DNA of 64,000 nucleotides, taken from positions 7,799,501 to 7,863,500 of the forward strand of contig CM065819.1 of the NCBI GenBank assembly GCA_033398695.1, given 5' to 3'. A model generated the notes under the pieces. That model had not been told where the DNA came from. It did not search any database and saw only the letters and a program-made list of their open reading frames with translations. Shown here piece after piece: positions 10,453-23,567 of the stretch. Made by a program: the position numbers and the translations under genes. The first letter of the stretch is position 1; every line of letters begins with the position of its first letter. Origin of the DNA: Orobanche coerulescens (lineage: Eukaryota > Streptophyta > Magnoliopsida > Lamiales > Orobanchaceae).

Positions 10453-11079
10453 AAGATGGCACCATTTGAAGCTTTGTACGGGAGAAGATGCCGATCACCC
10501 CTGTGTTGGGATGATTCTTCAGATTTGATCGGAACGGAACCAGAATTGATAATTCAGACTCAAGAGAAGATAGCTTTGATTCGAGAGAGACTGTTGACTG
10601 CCCAGAGTCGACAAAAGTCTTACGCAGACGTACGTCGTCGTCCTCTAGAGTTCGACGTTGGGGAACATGTGCTATTGAAGGTGTCTCCTACACGAGGGAT
10701 TTTCCGTTTTGGGAGGAGAGGCAAGCTTAGTCCAAGATATATCGGACCATTCGAGATCCTCGAGAGGGTTGGAGATTTAGCATATAGGTTGGCCTTACCA
10801 CCATCGCTGAGTCACGTTCACAATGTGTTTCACGTATCCCAACTGCGGAAGTATGTACCGGACCCCAGTCACGTCATTGATTTCGACGAGATCGAGATAG
10901 CCAATGATGCCACCTTCGAAGAGAGACCAATCAAGATACTTGAGAGTCGGATCAAACAATTGAGGAATAAACCAATACACTTGGTTAAAGTACAATGGTC
11001 ACGACATGGAGTCGAAGAGGCCACTTGGGAAACGGAGGACAGTATGAAGGCTAGATATCCAGAGTTGTTTTCATCGTAA
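10453..11079 (+). pseudogene. Integrase C-terminus with chromodomain-like tail (element A)
   Basis: Continues the integrase after the frameshift: [20 protein letters not shown], then GPFEILERVGDLAYRLALP with HNVFHVSQLRKY (the GPF/Y module). The end holds a chromodomain-like segment (LVKVQWSRHGVEEATWE) and the closing YPELF. In chromoviruses this tail is thought to direct integration to particular chromatin. It stops at TAA 18 bases before the purine tract region. The absence of a shared frame with the RT/integrase core marks the copy as defective. Confidence 0.9.
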
Positions 11080-11097
11080 GTTTCGGGACGAAACTTC

Positions 11098-11114
11098 TTT
11101 TTAGGGAGGAAGGA
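11098..11114 (+). other. Polypurine tract of element A
   Basis: TTTTAGGGAGGAAGGA directly abuts the TG of the 3' LTR. It primes plus-strand synthesis. Confidence 0.85.
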
Positions 11115-13466
11115 TGTAATACCCGATATTTCTGATATGCATTTGGAACTTGTGATATTGTAATCATTGTACTTGATCTGAGTATTATTCTCCGTATTTC
11201 ATAATCCGATGTTGTCGAGCGTATGATTTCATGTATGTGATTTAAAAATTGTAATTCTGCGCATGTAGCGCACGCTATCGACTATGTGTAGCGCACGCTA
11301 ACATGGATTCATAGGGCACGCTACAAAGGAATATTAGCGCATGCTATGCGTGGTCAATTTGATTGAGACGTGCGGTAGGTGAGATCTGGCCGGGGACCCT
11401 GTCGTATTGTGTTGGGATGAACCTAGACGGCTTTCGGGAAAATCCAAGTCAACGCCTTAACGCACGCTACAGGCATGTGCATAGCGCGCGCTAAGCGTTG
11501 AGTACAGTTAAGTTAGTGAGCTGTTAGCGCACGCTACGAGCAGGGACTAACGCGCGCTAATAGCCATTTCTTATAAATAGGACAGCATCCTATTCGTGAT
11601 TTCAGTTCTTTCTTCTCCCTTACCCGAATTCTTACACTTAGAACATAACTTCCTTCTTCCTAAACACTTCATATCAATATCCTAGCTCCTGATTGAAGAT
11701 CGTATATCGTTGGAGATTGGTGTTCAAGCCTTCGGTGTTGGATTGCTTCGATTTCCTCCGTGTTCTTCACTACTTTGAGGTAGGTGATTTTTCACCGATA
11801 TTAGTAATGTTCTTAAGGACGTTTGATCATGTTTTGATAGCCAGTTATTTCGTTTATAATCGGTTATCACATGTTAGAAGGATACTTTTGACGTATCGGC
11901 ACTATATATCGTATGAACCCTTGAACCTTTTTAGTAATTGGACTCCTAGCATTTTCAAACCGATTTGTGATCAGTAGATGGAGATTTCAAAGTTCTTATG
12001 CGTTTATATAGAAGGATCGTACGTTTTGAGACTTATATCGGATTGAACTCAGAATATACCTTGAAGATCTAAGATGAACTATGGTGTTGTGATGATTATA
12101 CGTATCTTTGCATCGCATGGTCATTTAGTACGTATAGAACTTTCACAAACCTTATTAGCATGATATGATCGAGGATGACTGGTATTATCACCATAGAATT
12201 TATGAGTTCATCACCATTCAATCCATTTTTCTGTCTGTAGTAATCTTCCATGCAAGGTTAGCGCACGCTAACATACGTAAGTTAACGTGCGCTTTCGGGG
12301 ATAAGTTAACGCACGATACGTACGTAACGTACGTTATGATGTCAGCCGAGTCAAACTGTCAGTCCGTGGCTAGCGTACGCTAGGCTTATACGATAGCGTA
12401 CGCTAACAGGCAGGCTTAGCGCACGTTACGTAGAGTACGTAGTGCACGCTAAGCAGTCCAGACAGATTGTTTATTTTGAGCTTTTGGGCCGTAGACCGAA
12501 TTGTTAGGCCATCGTTCGACTTGAGATGATTTGTATATCATTCCTTTTGTTAAGGTTCGAGCTTGCTACGTTGATCGAAGGAGGCGGCCTTCGAGTGTGT
12601 TGAGATCATTGAAGTATTTCGTTCTTGCCATCTTTGAGGCAAGTATCGTAATATATTAATATTGGTATTTTGAGCATGCGTGTGATTATTCATGTTGTTG
12701 AACATGAGATTTATTACGTTGATTTGTCATGATATTCGTTATCTAGTGTTTGTATGTTCATGTTCATGAACATAATGATTTGGCATATATGTATGCATGA
12801 GTTGTGTTTGTGTACATTGTATGATCTATGCTGAGGGCGCTGGATCGGATGTCCACCTCGTGTTGGTCCGACGGGATCATCTTGGGATCTAGGTTGAGGG
12901 CGCTGGATCATTGGACGGGTTATTTCCACCTCGTGTTGGTCCGACGGGATCATCTTGGGATATATGCTGAGGGTGCTGGATCATTGGAATACCCATGCTG
13001 TGTTAATGGAATCTTGGGGATTCGCATTGTCGGATTCCGGTAGCGGAAGTCCGTGTGGTGTATCTTGTTATGTATTGTTGATGCATATTCGAATTGTTTA
13101 ATATGATACTTGTACTAGCATCGTTTTACTAACCCCTTCGGGGGTGGACATTTGTTTTGATGTTCAGGTAGCCGAGGAGCAGGGAAAGCGACCACGATCT
13201 GACGTGGCGAAGGGGTTCGGTGATGTTTGTTGTTGTTGGTGATTTGTTTTCTTGTTTTGAGTTCGATGCTAAGCACGCGTGTCGTATTAAAATTATTTCG
13301 ATATGGTTGTATAAATTACTCGTTGAACCAGTTGTTCGGTTTTGCAAACTTGAATTTCCGATGATGATGATGTCTTATATTTACCTTTCTTTTAAATTAG
13401 CCTTGTAAATCCTTACTTAAAGAGTTTACGGCGCTGTAATTATTCCGAATATCTCGGGGTGTTACA
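11115..13466 (+). repeat. 3' LTR of element A
   Basis: 2352 bp and nearly identical to 3876-6236, including palindrome arrays, TATA at 11572, donor at 11779/11780, tandem repeats and acceptor ending 13167. Differences are scattered point changes and small indels (for example near 13190-13275), so the insertion is not brand new. Confidence 0.95.
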
Positions 13467-13471
13467 ACTAT

Positions 13472-16400
13472 GATGAATAGGTCATCACAATCAATGAGTG
13501 GTATAATGCTCAAGTTGTTGATTGCCGAATGACGTTTTCTAGTCACATATGTTCCGTAACAATTGAACCATGTTATGACTCGATGATACATATGCCAAAG
13601 TGTATCACTCATAGCATCTGATTATGATTTGTGAGAAATAAGATCTTATGCATCACTTGTATTGAATATGTGAAAGTAAAAATATTCATGAGTCAATATG
13701 GTCCGGCTTGCATCGGTTTGTGTAACCAGAAGATGTATTGGGACATTGACACATTTAGTCTTTAATAGTCCAGAGTTTGGACAATTTGATGATCCATATA
13801 CCACGGTATTGTCATGGACATCATTTTCTTTGAACAAAGAAACTCGTTGGATCAAAGACACCAAAGTACGTTGGTGGAGTCATGAGCAGGGCTCATGACC
13901 AATGATGATATTTATGTCATCCGCGTCTTGTTTTTATAAACATGTGTGACGCCAAAGACCCCCCCAATGATGCTTCTCGCCATGTTCATTGATTTAAGCC
14001 TATTATTTGGCACGATTAGGAGATAACACCCTCCTATGCTAAAGAGAATAATGTAACGACTCGCATAAGCATGGTGCTGAGTCCTCCCTTTTCACAGAGT
14101 CCTTATACATACATGATCATAAGTATTAGCCTGGGTGGCTTATGATGCTATGATGGTGTTCACAAATGGTCATACTCAAGTAATAACATTTATATGTTAT
14201 ATGGTTCCTTTGATAATTATTGATACATTGATGAAACCTGAGTTTATGGTTGTCCAACTTGCGGACCAGTCATTGTAAAGGTCGGTTCACCCACTTTTAG
14301 ACCAAGTCTTAAAATGAAATTTTAGCGAGTACTTCCTAACATCCAAGGCTACCTTCTCACAAATTTCGGTGCCATTTGGAAGACTTGGAAGGAGGTGAAC
14401 CACTTAAAAGAAGTTTTCACATACCACCAGCCATCTCAACGACTAGTTCGATGTCATTTCGACCAGTTTTTAACCACAAGGTTGATGGTTTTGGAATCCT
14501 AAACACCAGTTTATACATGCTCACGAAATTTTGAGGTGTTTGGGAATGGTGAAGGGAGTGAACTCTTCAAGAAAGCACTAGAGGTTCGATAAAACCAACG
14601 GCCTATCATCAGTTTAATCGATTTTTTATGTTCGATCCCGGTGGTGCATGGTGGCGGTTTTGTTGGATTCTCAAGACTAGTAGCTACGGTTATGTAGCAT
14701 AGGTCAACATGTCATATTCACCTATACCTATCATCATTCAAATGCTTAGTTACGAGTGTAACAGTATGCATTTTGTTAACTGGATTGTGTTAACAATGAA
14801 AACCTTTATCGTCCACATGTTCATGTACCAAAGTGCGTCACCACAATGCATTATGACGGGTTATAAATGATGAATATGACATGCGTTTTCACTCATAGTC
14901 CATTTAAAATATACCTTGGCAGACGATCTCGTAAGTCACTTTGATGAGCCAGTCTTTCCGTCGTTAGGGGGAGATGTGAACGATCATGTTCGAGTAGAAC
15001 GACTTGGAATTGTCGTAATTTGTCCCTACTGTGTCTTGCCAAGTTCCCTAAAGTGACAAGATTAAATACATGCTGCAAACATGTCTGCAAGGATTGTGTC
15101 CGGTCATGGACGTTCGTCACCTATGAATGGTGATATGGTAACACCACAAATTGTGGTAGACGGTGTTACTAGGCCGTGGATCTCATCGAGTATTGGGATG
15201 CCATTTGGTTCGATAAATACTCTCGCTAAGAATGTATGCGAGCTTGGTACATGAAACTTGATCATCTAATCAAATGAACTCATCCGTCTCATGTGATTCT
15301 GGATTATAGTTATCATTGGGGGATGCCTCAATGAATGCCAATCCATAAAGAGTACTCCATGAATAAAGCCGGTTCATGAGGACATGGAATGTGAGTTTAA
15401 TTGAACCATACTTCGTTGAAAATCTACAACGTTGTAGCCTTGGCCTAAAATGGAAACATATGCGATTTCAGTAATAACAAAGTGATAGCCCTTTGTTGAA
15501 GTGGTGCCGACACTCCAAAGATAAGTTATATCCGTATACTTTGTCAAAGCGAGTGAGAGAAGGAGTTAAACTCACCTCATGGCGCGAGGTTTCTCATGAA
15601 CGCACTGGAATCGACTACGATGACACGAAACTTAGTCGTCCTATCGTAATGGATGTTATAGCATCCACTATCTTTTCAGTTAGATAGTTTTCCAAAAACT
15701 GACGTGCAGCTTGTGGTTTAATCTTATCTTAGTGGGGAACTAAGTTAAGTAATGAAAGGATCTCGTGGTGGATCAAACTCAAATGAAGTGGCTCCTGACC
15801 ACGGAGCGCGTCGACAAGTGATTGTCGGGAACGCATACTTAGTATATACTTGATTTGGAAGAGATATGAAGCTTTTGCGTGTAAAACAAAGGGTTTATAA
15901 TGATGTACTCTTGTGAGACTAAGAGATTCCGCTAAATCCAAAGTTAAGAATGAAAGGATCTTGGGGACACTTGATGATGCGTATTCATCAATCGGTTTAA
16001 GGCAATCTAAGGGACGGTTTCCCTAAGATACGATAAAATAATGCCTATATGATTCCCAATGATTAGTCGAAGTCATCATAAGACTTAGCTCACTTAAGTG
16101 ATGATGCAGTCTTAAGAGAAAAGTACGGTATTATGTACTCATGTTTGACTCGATGTACTCATTCGTAATAATCTGGTAAAGCCACTGTGATGATGGCCTA
16201 GGATGCGCTCATGCAATGTCTGTGATTGACAAGAAGCTTGAAGCTCGCTCTATCTCGATAAAAATGACACTTGAAAACTGATACCCGAATCTGCCCAGAA
16301 TGTGTTGGTTTATCTCCCATATGACCTACAGGGCAGCTCACTTGATGGAAAATGGTGAAATTGGTGCCATTGGAAAGGTTTGTGTCTACTTTCCTAGGAA

Positions 16401-17080
16401 ACCAACCATTTGAGCACATCCATCATGTTGAGTGACATATGACTATTGTTGCAAAGTAGGACAAGATATGTCCGGTAATTTGCTGAGTCAACTTCGATAG
16501 AGCTTTGTGATCTGCTCAGGACGATCTAGGTTACGTAATGTATGTGAATGAAAATCTATGAGTGTCTAGTTTTCAGGATTCCTACAGTTTCGTTGATACC
16601 TATTGAATCGAAGAAGTTATGACTGATTTAGTGCATGGAGGTCAAGACTTTGGGAAACTTGATAAGTCTTTAGTGACTTTGCACTTTGGATGCATCGCGC
16701 TCTTTTTGTCCTTAGACCAAGGTTTGTTTTTCCCATTAGGTTTTCACTTGGTAAGGTTTTTAACGAGGCGACCTATGAGAACATCCATTCAATGATGCAT
16801 TGTACTTCTGTTCAACTTAGACCAAGAGGTATTTTTCCCACTGTGTTTTTCCTTGGTATAGTTGTGAGGGCAACTTGGCATCTGACTCCTATGATTTGAG
16901 ATACTCATCAGAGGGAGTCGTTATGTATACATCAGGGGGAGTATACATGACATGTTATGTTGGTGCGTTGCAATCTTTTCCTCATCAAGCCTTTATTTTT
17001 CCCATGGGGTTTTGTTTCGGCTTGGAATAGGTTTTTACAAAGGCAACATCTTCTGCACCATTGTTTTATTAGTGCTCGAC
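13472..17080 (+). other. Copia-like internal region, right part, no readable gene
   Basis: About 3.6 kb with stops in all frames. I searched by eye for copia landmarks (YVDDM, integrase HRLGH, DNTSA, TKHID) and found none. Near 16700-17060 are two copies of a phrase around TTTTTCCCA and GGTAAGGTTTTTAACGAGGC, and CATCAGGGGGAG at about 16931, typical of the 3' untranslated part of plant copia elements. Confidence 0.55.
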
Positions 17081-17470
<390 letters not shown>

Positions 17471-17971
17471 CATCCCTTGATTACATTAAATCAATGGCAT
17501 AAATTAGGAATGACATATTATGTAATTAATGGCAACCTTATACATTTGAAATCCGATTCTAAATTAAAATAGGGGCAAAATTGAGACTTTTTTTCCGTTT
17601 TGCATTGATGATTATGCGCGGGCTAAAAAACCGGGATAGCAAAATCATATCAAATCAAAAAGATATCCTTTCCTAAAATATCTCAAGTTGGAGCAACATG
17701 GCGATGAAAAGATTCAGCGTATATATTCTGAAATCAAGAAAGGGGTTTTCACAAATTCGAAACCCTACAAGGAAGAAGACGCCATTGAAGCTTCAAAGTG
17801 GTCGATTCAAGCTCTTGCGAACCAGAATAATAGATGGTACAAGGATTCTTAGACATCCTTTTTCATCTACTTCTCGACTAAAAACCCTAATCTGATTATT
17901 AGTAACTTAAGCTTCAGTGTTGTTGAACAGGTGTTCGAAAGAGTGACAGAATAGCAAAGAAAACAAAATCA

Positions 17972-20900
17972 ATGGCGATAAAAATGGCTCAATGTAAACG
18001 TCGACTACTACCTGGTGAACGTGAAACAGATGTAGCAGAAACTGAAGTACAAATGAGCCCTGTTCAAAATCGAGATTTAAGACTTGAATCTGGTAAGAAC
18101 GAGATAACAAAAGTTGACTGAAGTACAAAGGAGCCCTAAACATCAGCAATGATTTTCCTGAAAAGTTTAAACTTGATTGAAATTAGACATGGAATCAATA
18201 TTGCTATGTAGTTGAATCAGTATTGATATGACAATGGTAGTTTGTGATAAGCTATTGTTAGTGATTTACTTATTATTGTGTATGAGAGTATATTAACTTA
18301 ATTCTTTGATTTCTATTTATGATGATTGGTCTGTCAATGGTAGTGCATGAACTTAAATCTTTGATTTTTGTTTCTTGTTATTAATCTTTGATTGGTCTGA
18401 CAACTTATCTACATAAGAACACCGCTCAACATTTATGATTAATGATTATTAGAGAATTTGTGGTTACTGTATAAGAGTATATTAGATCATGAACTAATCA
18501 TATGTGATTTCTGTTTTTTGGTAATATTCACTATCACAACTTAAATGCATAAAAAAAACACCTTGCCATGTTGTGAAATAGTAGTTTATGATTTATGATT
18601 ATTAGTGATTAACTTATTATGCTGGAATATTATATTAGATCATGAGCTCAATGATTTGAATTATGTTTTTAACGAATAATAAATATCACATGTTTTTTGC
18701 ATACGAAGACCACTGACCATGCTATGGAATGAAATAAGTATATGCTGACAATGGCATTTTATGGTTAATGATTAATAGTGATTTACTTATGCTAAGCATA
18801 GTGGATTTAAATGTAAACATTTTTCATTTCATTGATCAATAGTGATTCATATGTTTAAATGCTAATCAGTATTGATTTCTATAAGTTAGTAGTTACTGCA
18901 TAATTTGTTCGAAAATGTTGCAGGTCCTTCGTGTCCTGTTAGGATGAACACAAAAAGAAGAAGAGAGCATGAAGTATCCTTGGAGGCCTCAAACAAGAAA
19001 AATCAGCAATTACCTGTCAAGTCAAAAACTAAGAAAACAAAGAAGCAAGCAAAGGCCGGTAATTCGATAGGAGAACAAAGCAACACAACAGATGAACCTG
19101 GACATGGAGTAGGGGACTTCCAACAAACCAAGCAGGGATGTATTATGAAGGTGCGTACAACACCGTACCCACTCTTTAATGCCGTACACTCAATGTCATG
19201 TGAGAAGCTTCAGACATTGAATGAGATGGGCTTCGGCGGGCTTGCTGAAATGAAGCTGGATGGAATACCATCAACACTTGGCCTGCATGTGGCCCGAAAT
19301 TTCGATCCGTACACAATGACAATAAAAACGGCAAAAGGACCAATCCACATCACAGAGGAATCCATAAGAGATATACTTGGATGTCCAATGGGGTACATTA
19401 GATACGATTCGTGTTCAACGGATGACTATGGTGTTGGGGTAAAGGCTGAGTGGATGGAACAATTCGAGCGTGAGCGAATTCGACCAACCCAGCGTGGCGG
19501 GCGGATAATGATGTCAAGTGTATCGGACTCGAACTTCAAGCTCAACTTCATCGTTGTGTTCTGCAATACAATGGGACATTGCAAATACAACGGATTGTGT
19601 GATTTGAACGTCCTTTCGAGAGTGACACCGGATACACGTTTTCAAGACATAAATTGGTGTGAGTAGATACTGATTTGTTTGTGGTATTGTAAGAACACAT
19701 GGACTGGTAACAATGAAAAGGCCTTCTTCTGTGGTCCTATAACAACGTTAGTGGTAAGTTATCTTATTAAATAATAATTTATGTTAATAATTATTTCATT
19801 GTAATGAATCATTTTAATTTTATGATTCATTATGCAGTTGTTATATGTTGATTCAATTAAATGGGACATACCACGGGCAATAAGACAAAGGCCTGTAATA
19901 AGGTTGTGGTCATTCGAAATGTTGCGGTTAAGGCTGGAAATGGAGATAGAAGCTGGAGGTCTTGACTTAGGTGATCATGAAGGACCGTTCGTGCCAGATG
20001 AAATAAATGAGGAGGAAAACCCACCTCCTTTGCCATCTAACATGGAGGTAATGAATATTGCTTATTTACAAAAAAGAATCAATATTGATTTATAATTACC
20101 TTGCTAATCACTATTGTCTCCAAGCAATAATCAATATTGATAATCAGTAATGATTCCAACATATATGTAATGGCCTGCAAACATAGTAGTAATCACAATC
20201 TAACTTTATAATCAGTAATGATTCCAAACAAAAAATAAATATTGATTTATAATTACCTTGCTAATCACTATTGTCTCCAAGCAAGAATCAATATTGAGAA
20301 TCAGTAATGATTCCAACATATATGTAATGGCCTGCAAACATAGTAGTAATCGCAATCTAACTTTATAATCGGTGATTCCAAACAAAAAATCAATATTGAT
20401 TTATAATTACCTTGCTAATCACTATTGTCTCCAAGCAAGAATCAATATTGAGAATCAGTAATGATTCCAACATATATGTAATGGCCTGCAAACATAGTCG
20501 TAATCGCAATCTAACTTTATAATCAGTAATGATTCCAAACAAAAAATCAATATTGATTTAAAAGTACCCTTATAATCAGTATTGTTTATATACAAAAATG
20601 AAGTTGTTTTATACGTATCAAGTTAGATTGATTTATACAAAATAATTTACAAAACTTTGTACTAATTTTTGTTTGTGATTAAAACAATAGGGCTATTTAA
20701 ATGACTTCGAGTCAATGTACAACCAAATGATGACGTTGAAGACAAGAATCATAAGTTCAATTGAGAAGGCTTCAAATAAGTTACCTGGTGTTGAAGCACT
20801 TGATGCATGGAGGACAAAAACATGTGAATTATTTGGAAGCAAGCAAGGACATGCGGCACAACAACAAAATGGTGGCGGATCGGTAGATGAAGAGATGTAT

Positions 20901-22769
20901 CAAGACTTGGTGTTGGGGACATACCTGGTGGTGTAGCAACAATTAATAGTGACGGTGGGCTTCCTGAAATTGAGTCGGCAACACAGTTTTTTTCACGCCC
21001 GGATGTTCTGGAATCATGTGACAGGATCAGTTTAGAAAGGACGGCAGAAAAATCAAAGAATACAAACGAAAGTTTAGTTGATAGTAACATGAGAGATGGA
21101 GATGGAGTCACCCCGATTGAGAAAGGATTGGGTCCCGATTTATTTGGTAACATTGCAGCAGCAGAGGAAGTCACACCAATCATGATACATTCGAATAAAT
21201 CAGGGAAGTCATCAAGAATGAGTAAATACTCTGCCCCTGTATATTCATTTCCAAGCTTCAGCCTTGGACTGACTCAAGAGTTCGGTGATGAAGGTTTGAA
21301 CGATGGTATAGGTGTTCAACAGCAGCTTCACTCATCAAGTGCACCTTAGGCTGAACCTACGATGGATGCACAACATGTTCGCACTCCACTTATGCCAGGG
21401 AGTACCCGTGACACTATTGAGCAGAACGTCATCACTACTAAGGATTGCACCGTTGCTGCTACAAGTCTGGAAATAGTGGTGAATCTAGCTGAAAAGCGTG
21501 GAGTAAAAGCTGCGGTAACGATATGCTCGCCATATCTGAATCGAAAGGTTGACCTGCACGCATCTATTATAAGAGACGAATCAATATTGGTCAAGTGGAT
21601 ATTTTCAAAACAGGGGAATAGACCGTAAGTTCTATATATACCTTCTTATTTTAATTAAAATCACACTTTATATTACCGTTGAATTGGCACATTATCACTC
21701 AATTTGTATGTTGTGACTTTATAGGCTTCCGGTGTTCAAATGTATAGATGGTCCAGAATTAAAGATAACTGAATTTGAAAGCATGGCACCGGACGAACGT
21801 ATATCTGGTAAGATTATCGATGTTTGGTGCTACCTTCTCAATCAAGAGGAGCAGTTCAGGAACAAGAGTTCACCGCATCGATTATTTTGCAAGACAACTA
21901 CAATAGTATGTGAAAAGTGTTACTTTCAGATTTATTTTTCTTATTAAGCGTCTTCCCTCACGTATTGTACAATGTTTAAAATGTACAGACCGAGGACATG
22001 GTCACCAACAAGTTGCATATGAAGACCATGGTTTCCCAGTTCTCCAATAATCTGTTGGCTTCAATGCCCGGTGTCGCTGATATAGCGTCACTCAAAACAA
22101 TCGACATGGTATGATATGTATTTTTAATGTAATATTTGCAATGATGTTGGAACAACTTGAATTATTTAAATTAGGATCATAAACTCTCATGCATTTTCCA
22201 ACTCCCATGTCTACAGGTATTCTTCCCCATCCAACATGGAAGTGACTTTTATGTCATCGTATACAATATGAAGACACCAAGCTTTGTGATATTAGACAAC
22301 AGTGCTAGTAACATGACTATTGAAGACAAATACGGTGAACTACCAATGAAGCTGGTAAGCAAGAACTGGAAATAAAAAAACATATACTCTTTACACGATT
22401 ATGTTTAAAAAACTCATATGATCTATATTTTTTTAGCAAATATCAATGCTAGCGTATTTGAAGACTCTATCCCATCCCCGTGTTAACAGCATGTCAAAAG
22501 TGAAAGCAAATCGATATAAAATGAAGTGGAGGACGATCGATAATAATAGAGACTCGGGGATTTTTGTTATGCGACACATGGAAACCTTCAAAGGCGAGAC
22601 GGTAAGCAGGTACGATTCTGGATTTGTGAAGGAATCAGCAGCTCAAGAGTCTGACTCACCAAGCTTCACAAGAAATACTTGGCAAAGATACTGCTTTCGA
22701 CCCACAACCTCTGGAGGTCAAGAGTCATCAAGACAGCAACAAGTTTCTCACCTGCTGATACGAGGATAA
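17972..22769 (+). pseudogene. Ulp1/SENP-like cysteine protease gene of the MULE, catalytic residues lost
   Basis: Reconstructed exons: 17972-18092, 18924-19753, 19838-20047, 20691-21624, 21725-21905, 21989-22108, 22217-22354 and 22437-22769, with GT/AG introns and continuous protein sequence across most joins. The N-terminal part (basic KKTKK stretch, then the GFGGLAEMKLDGIPSTLGLH region) resembles plant Ulp1-family transposon proteins with a DUF1985-like module. The C-terminal exons match an Ulp1 peptidase (FYVIVYNMKTPSFVILDNSA; KMKWRT; SGIFVMRHMETFKG). Ulp1 proteins cleave SUMO; here the expected His before FYVIVYN is Asp and the Cys of the usual D-C-G motif is Ser (RDSGIF), so catalysis is not expected. 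In-frame TAG codons at about 19663 and 21347 and a frameshift near 20900-20930 also break it. Confidence 0.75.
20088..20590 (+). repeat. Tandem repeat of about 155 bp inside an intron
   Basis: A unit beginning TTATAATTACCTTGCTAATC recurs at about 20091, 20249 and 20401, with a partial copy at 20559. Each unit holds AATCAGTAATGATTCCAA and ATATATGTAATGGCCTGC. It lies wholly between two exons of the Ulp1-like gene. Confidence 0.85.
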
Positions 22770-23567
22770 CAAAGTTTGTTATACAAGACAAGATGAAGGG
22801 AAAAATTTCATTAGTTTCTTAGGTGGTTCTTAGGAATAGACTATTTTGATTTTGGGTTTCGAATTGGTTGAACAAAATTGTTTTGCTTTTTTTCACTAGT
22901 AAGCTTTCGCATTTTGAATTCTGACAAAACATATCATGTTTTGTTTAATGTTTTGTGTCTTATGAAACATATCAGGTTGTGATTAAATACTACCTTGTGT
23001 TTATCAATGGAAAGAATGTAATAACTCCTTCGATGATCATTTATGATTACATGAACAATGCTTTTAACAACGGTCTATACAAAATATTTTTTTGAAGCAT
23101 CAACTATGATAAATTACAAGTTGATGTACTTAATAAATCATGAATGATTCTGCAACCATAACTATTAGGCGTGTAGATCAAATGTGATGTAGATAACCAA
23201 TACTGTTTTCAATCATATTTTAACGCCTTATTATTTTCATTCCAATATAAAAGATAACAATACCTTATTGACCAACCATGACATTCAAAAAAATCACATA
23301 TGATTCAATCAGTCGTCTTATATTTATCAATCACTTATATATGATCCTGTTATTAAAAGATGAAGATGATAATATCAATAAAAACATAAGGATGAATAAG
23401 ACATTGAAAAATCAATTAAATAAATGAATAATAACAATTCCAAACAACTAAACTCTCAACAGTGAACAAAGATTCAAGGAAAAATAAATAACCCCTAAAA
23501 AATGTAAAAACGACAAATCATTAGTCTAACTTAATCAAAAAACTTAAGAACCCAATAACCATTGCCA
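22770..23567. other. AT-rich spacer between the two convergent MULE genes
   Basis: No reading frame or repeat recognised. It presumably holds the 3' untranslated parts and polyadenylation sites of both genes. Confidence 0.5.

Larger units (their letters stand above)
3876..13466 (+). mobile_element. Ty3/gypsy chromovirus (Tekay/Del-like), full length, inactive: element A
   Basis: Flanked by the exact 5-bp duplication ACTAT (3871-3875 and 13467-13471). LTRs at 3876-6236 and 11115-13466 begin TGTAATACCC and end GGTGTTACA. A tRNA-iMet primer site follows the 5' LTR and a purine tract precedes the 3' LTR. The gene order gag, protease, RT, RNase H, integrase and C-terminal chromodomain-like segment, together with LTRs over 2 kb, fits the Tekay/Del chromovirus clade. 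Several frameshifts and one stop disable it. It sits inside the copia-like element, so it is the younger of the two. Confidence 0.95.
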
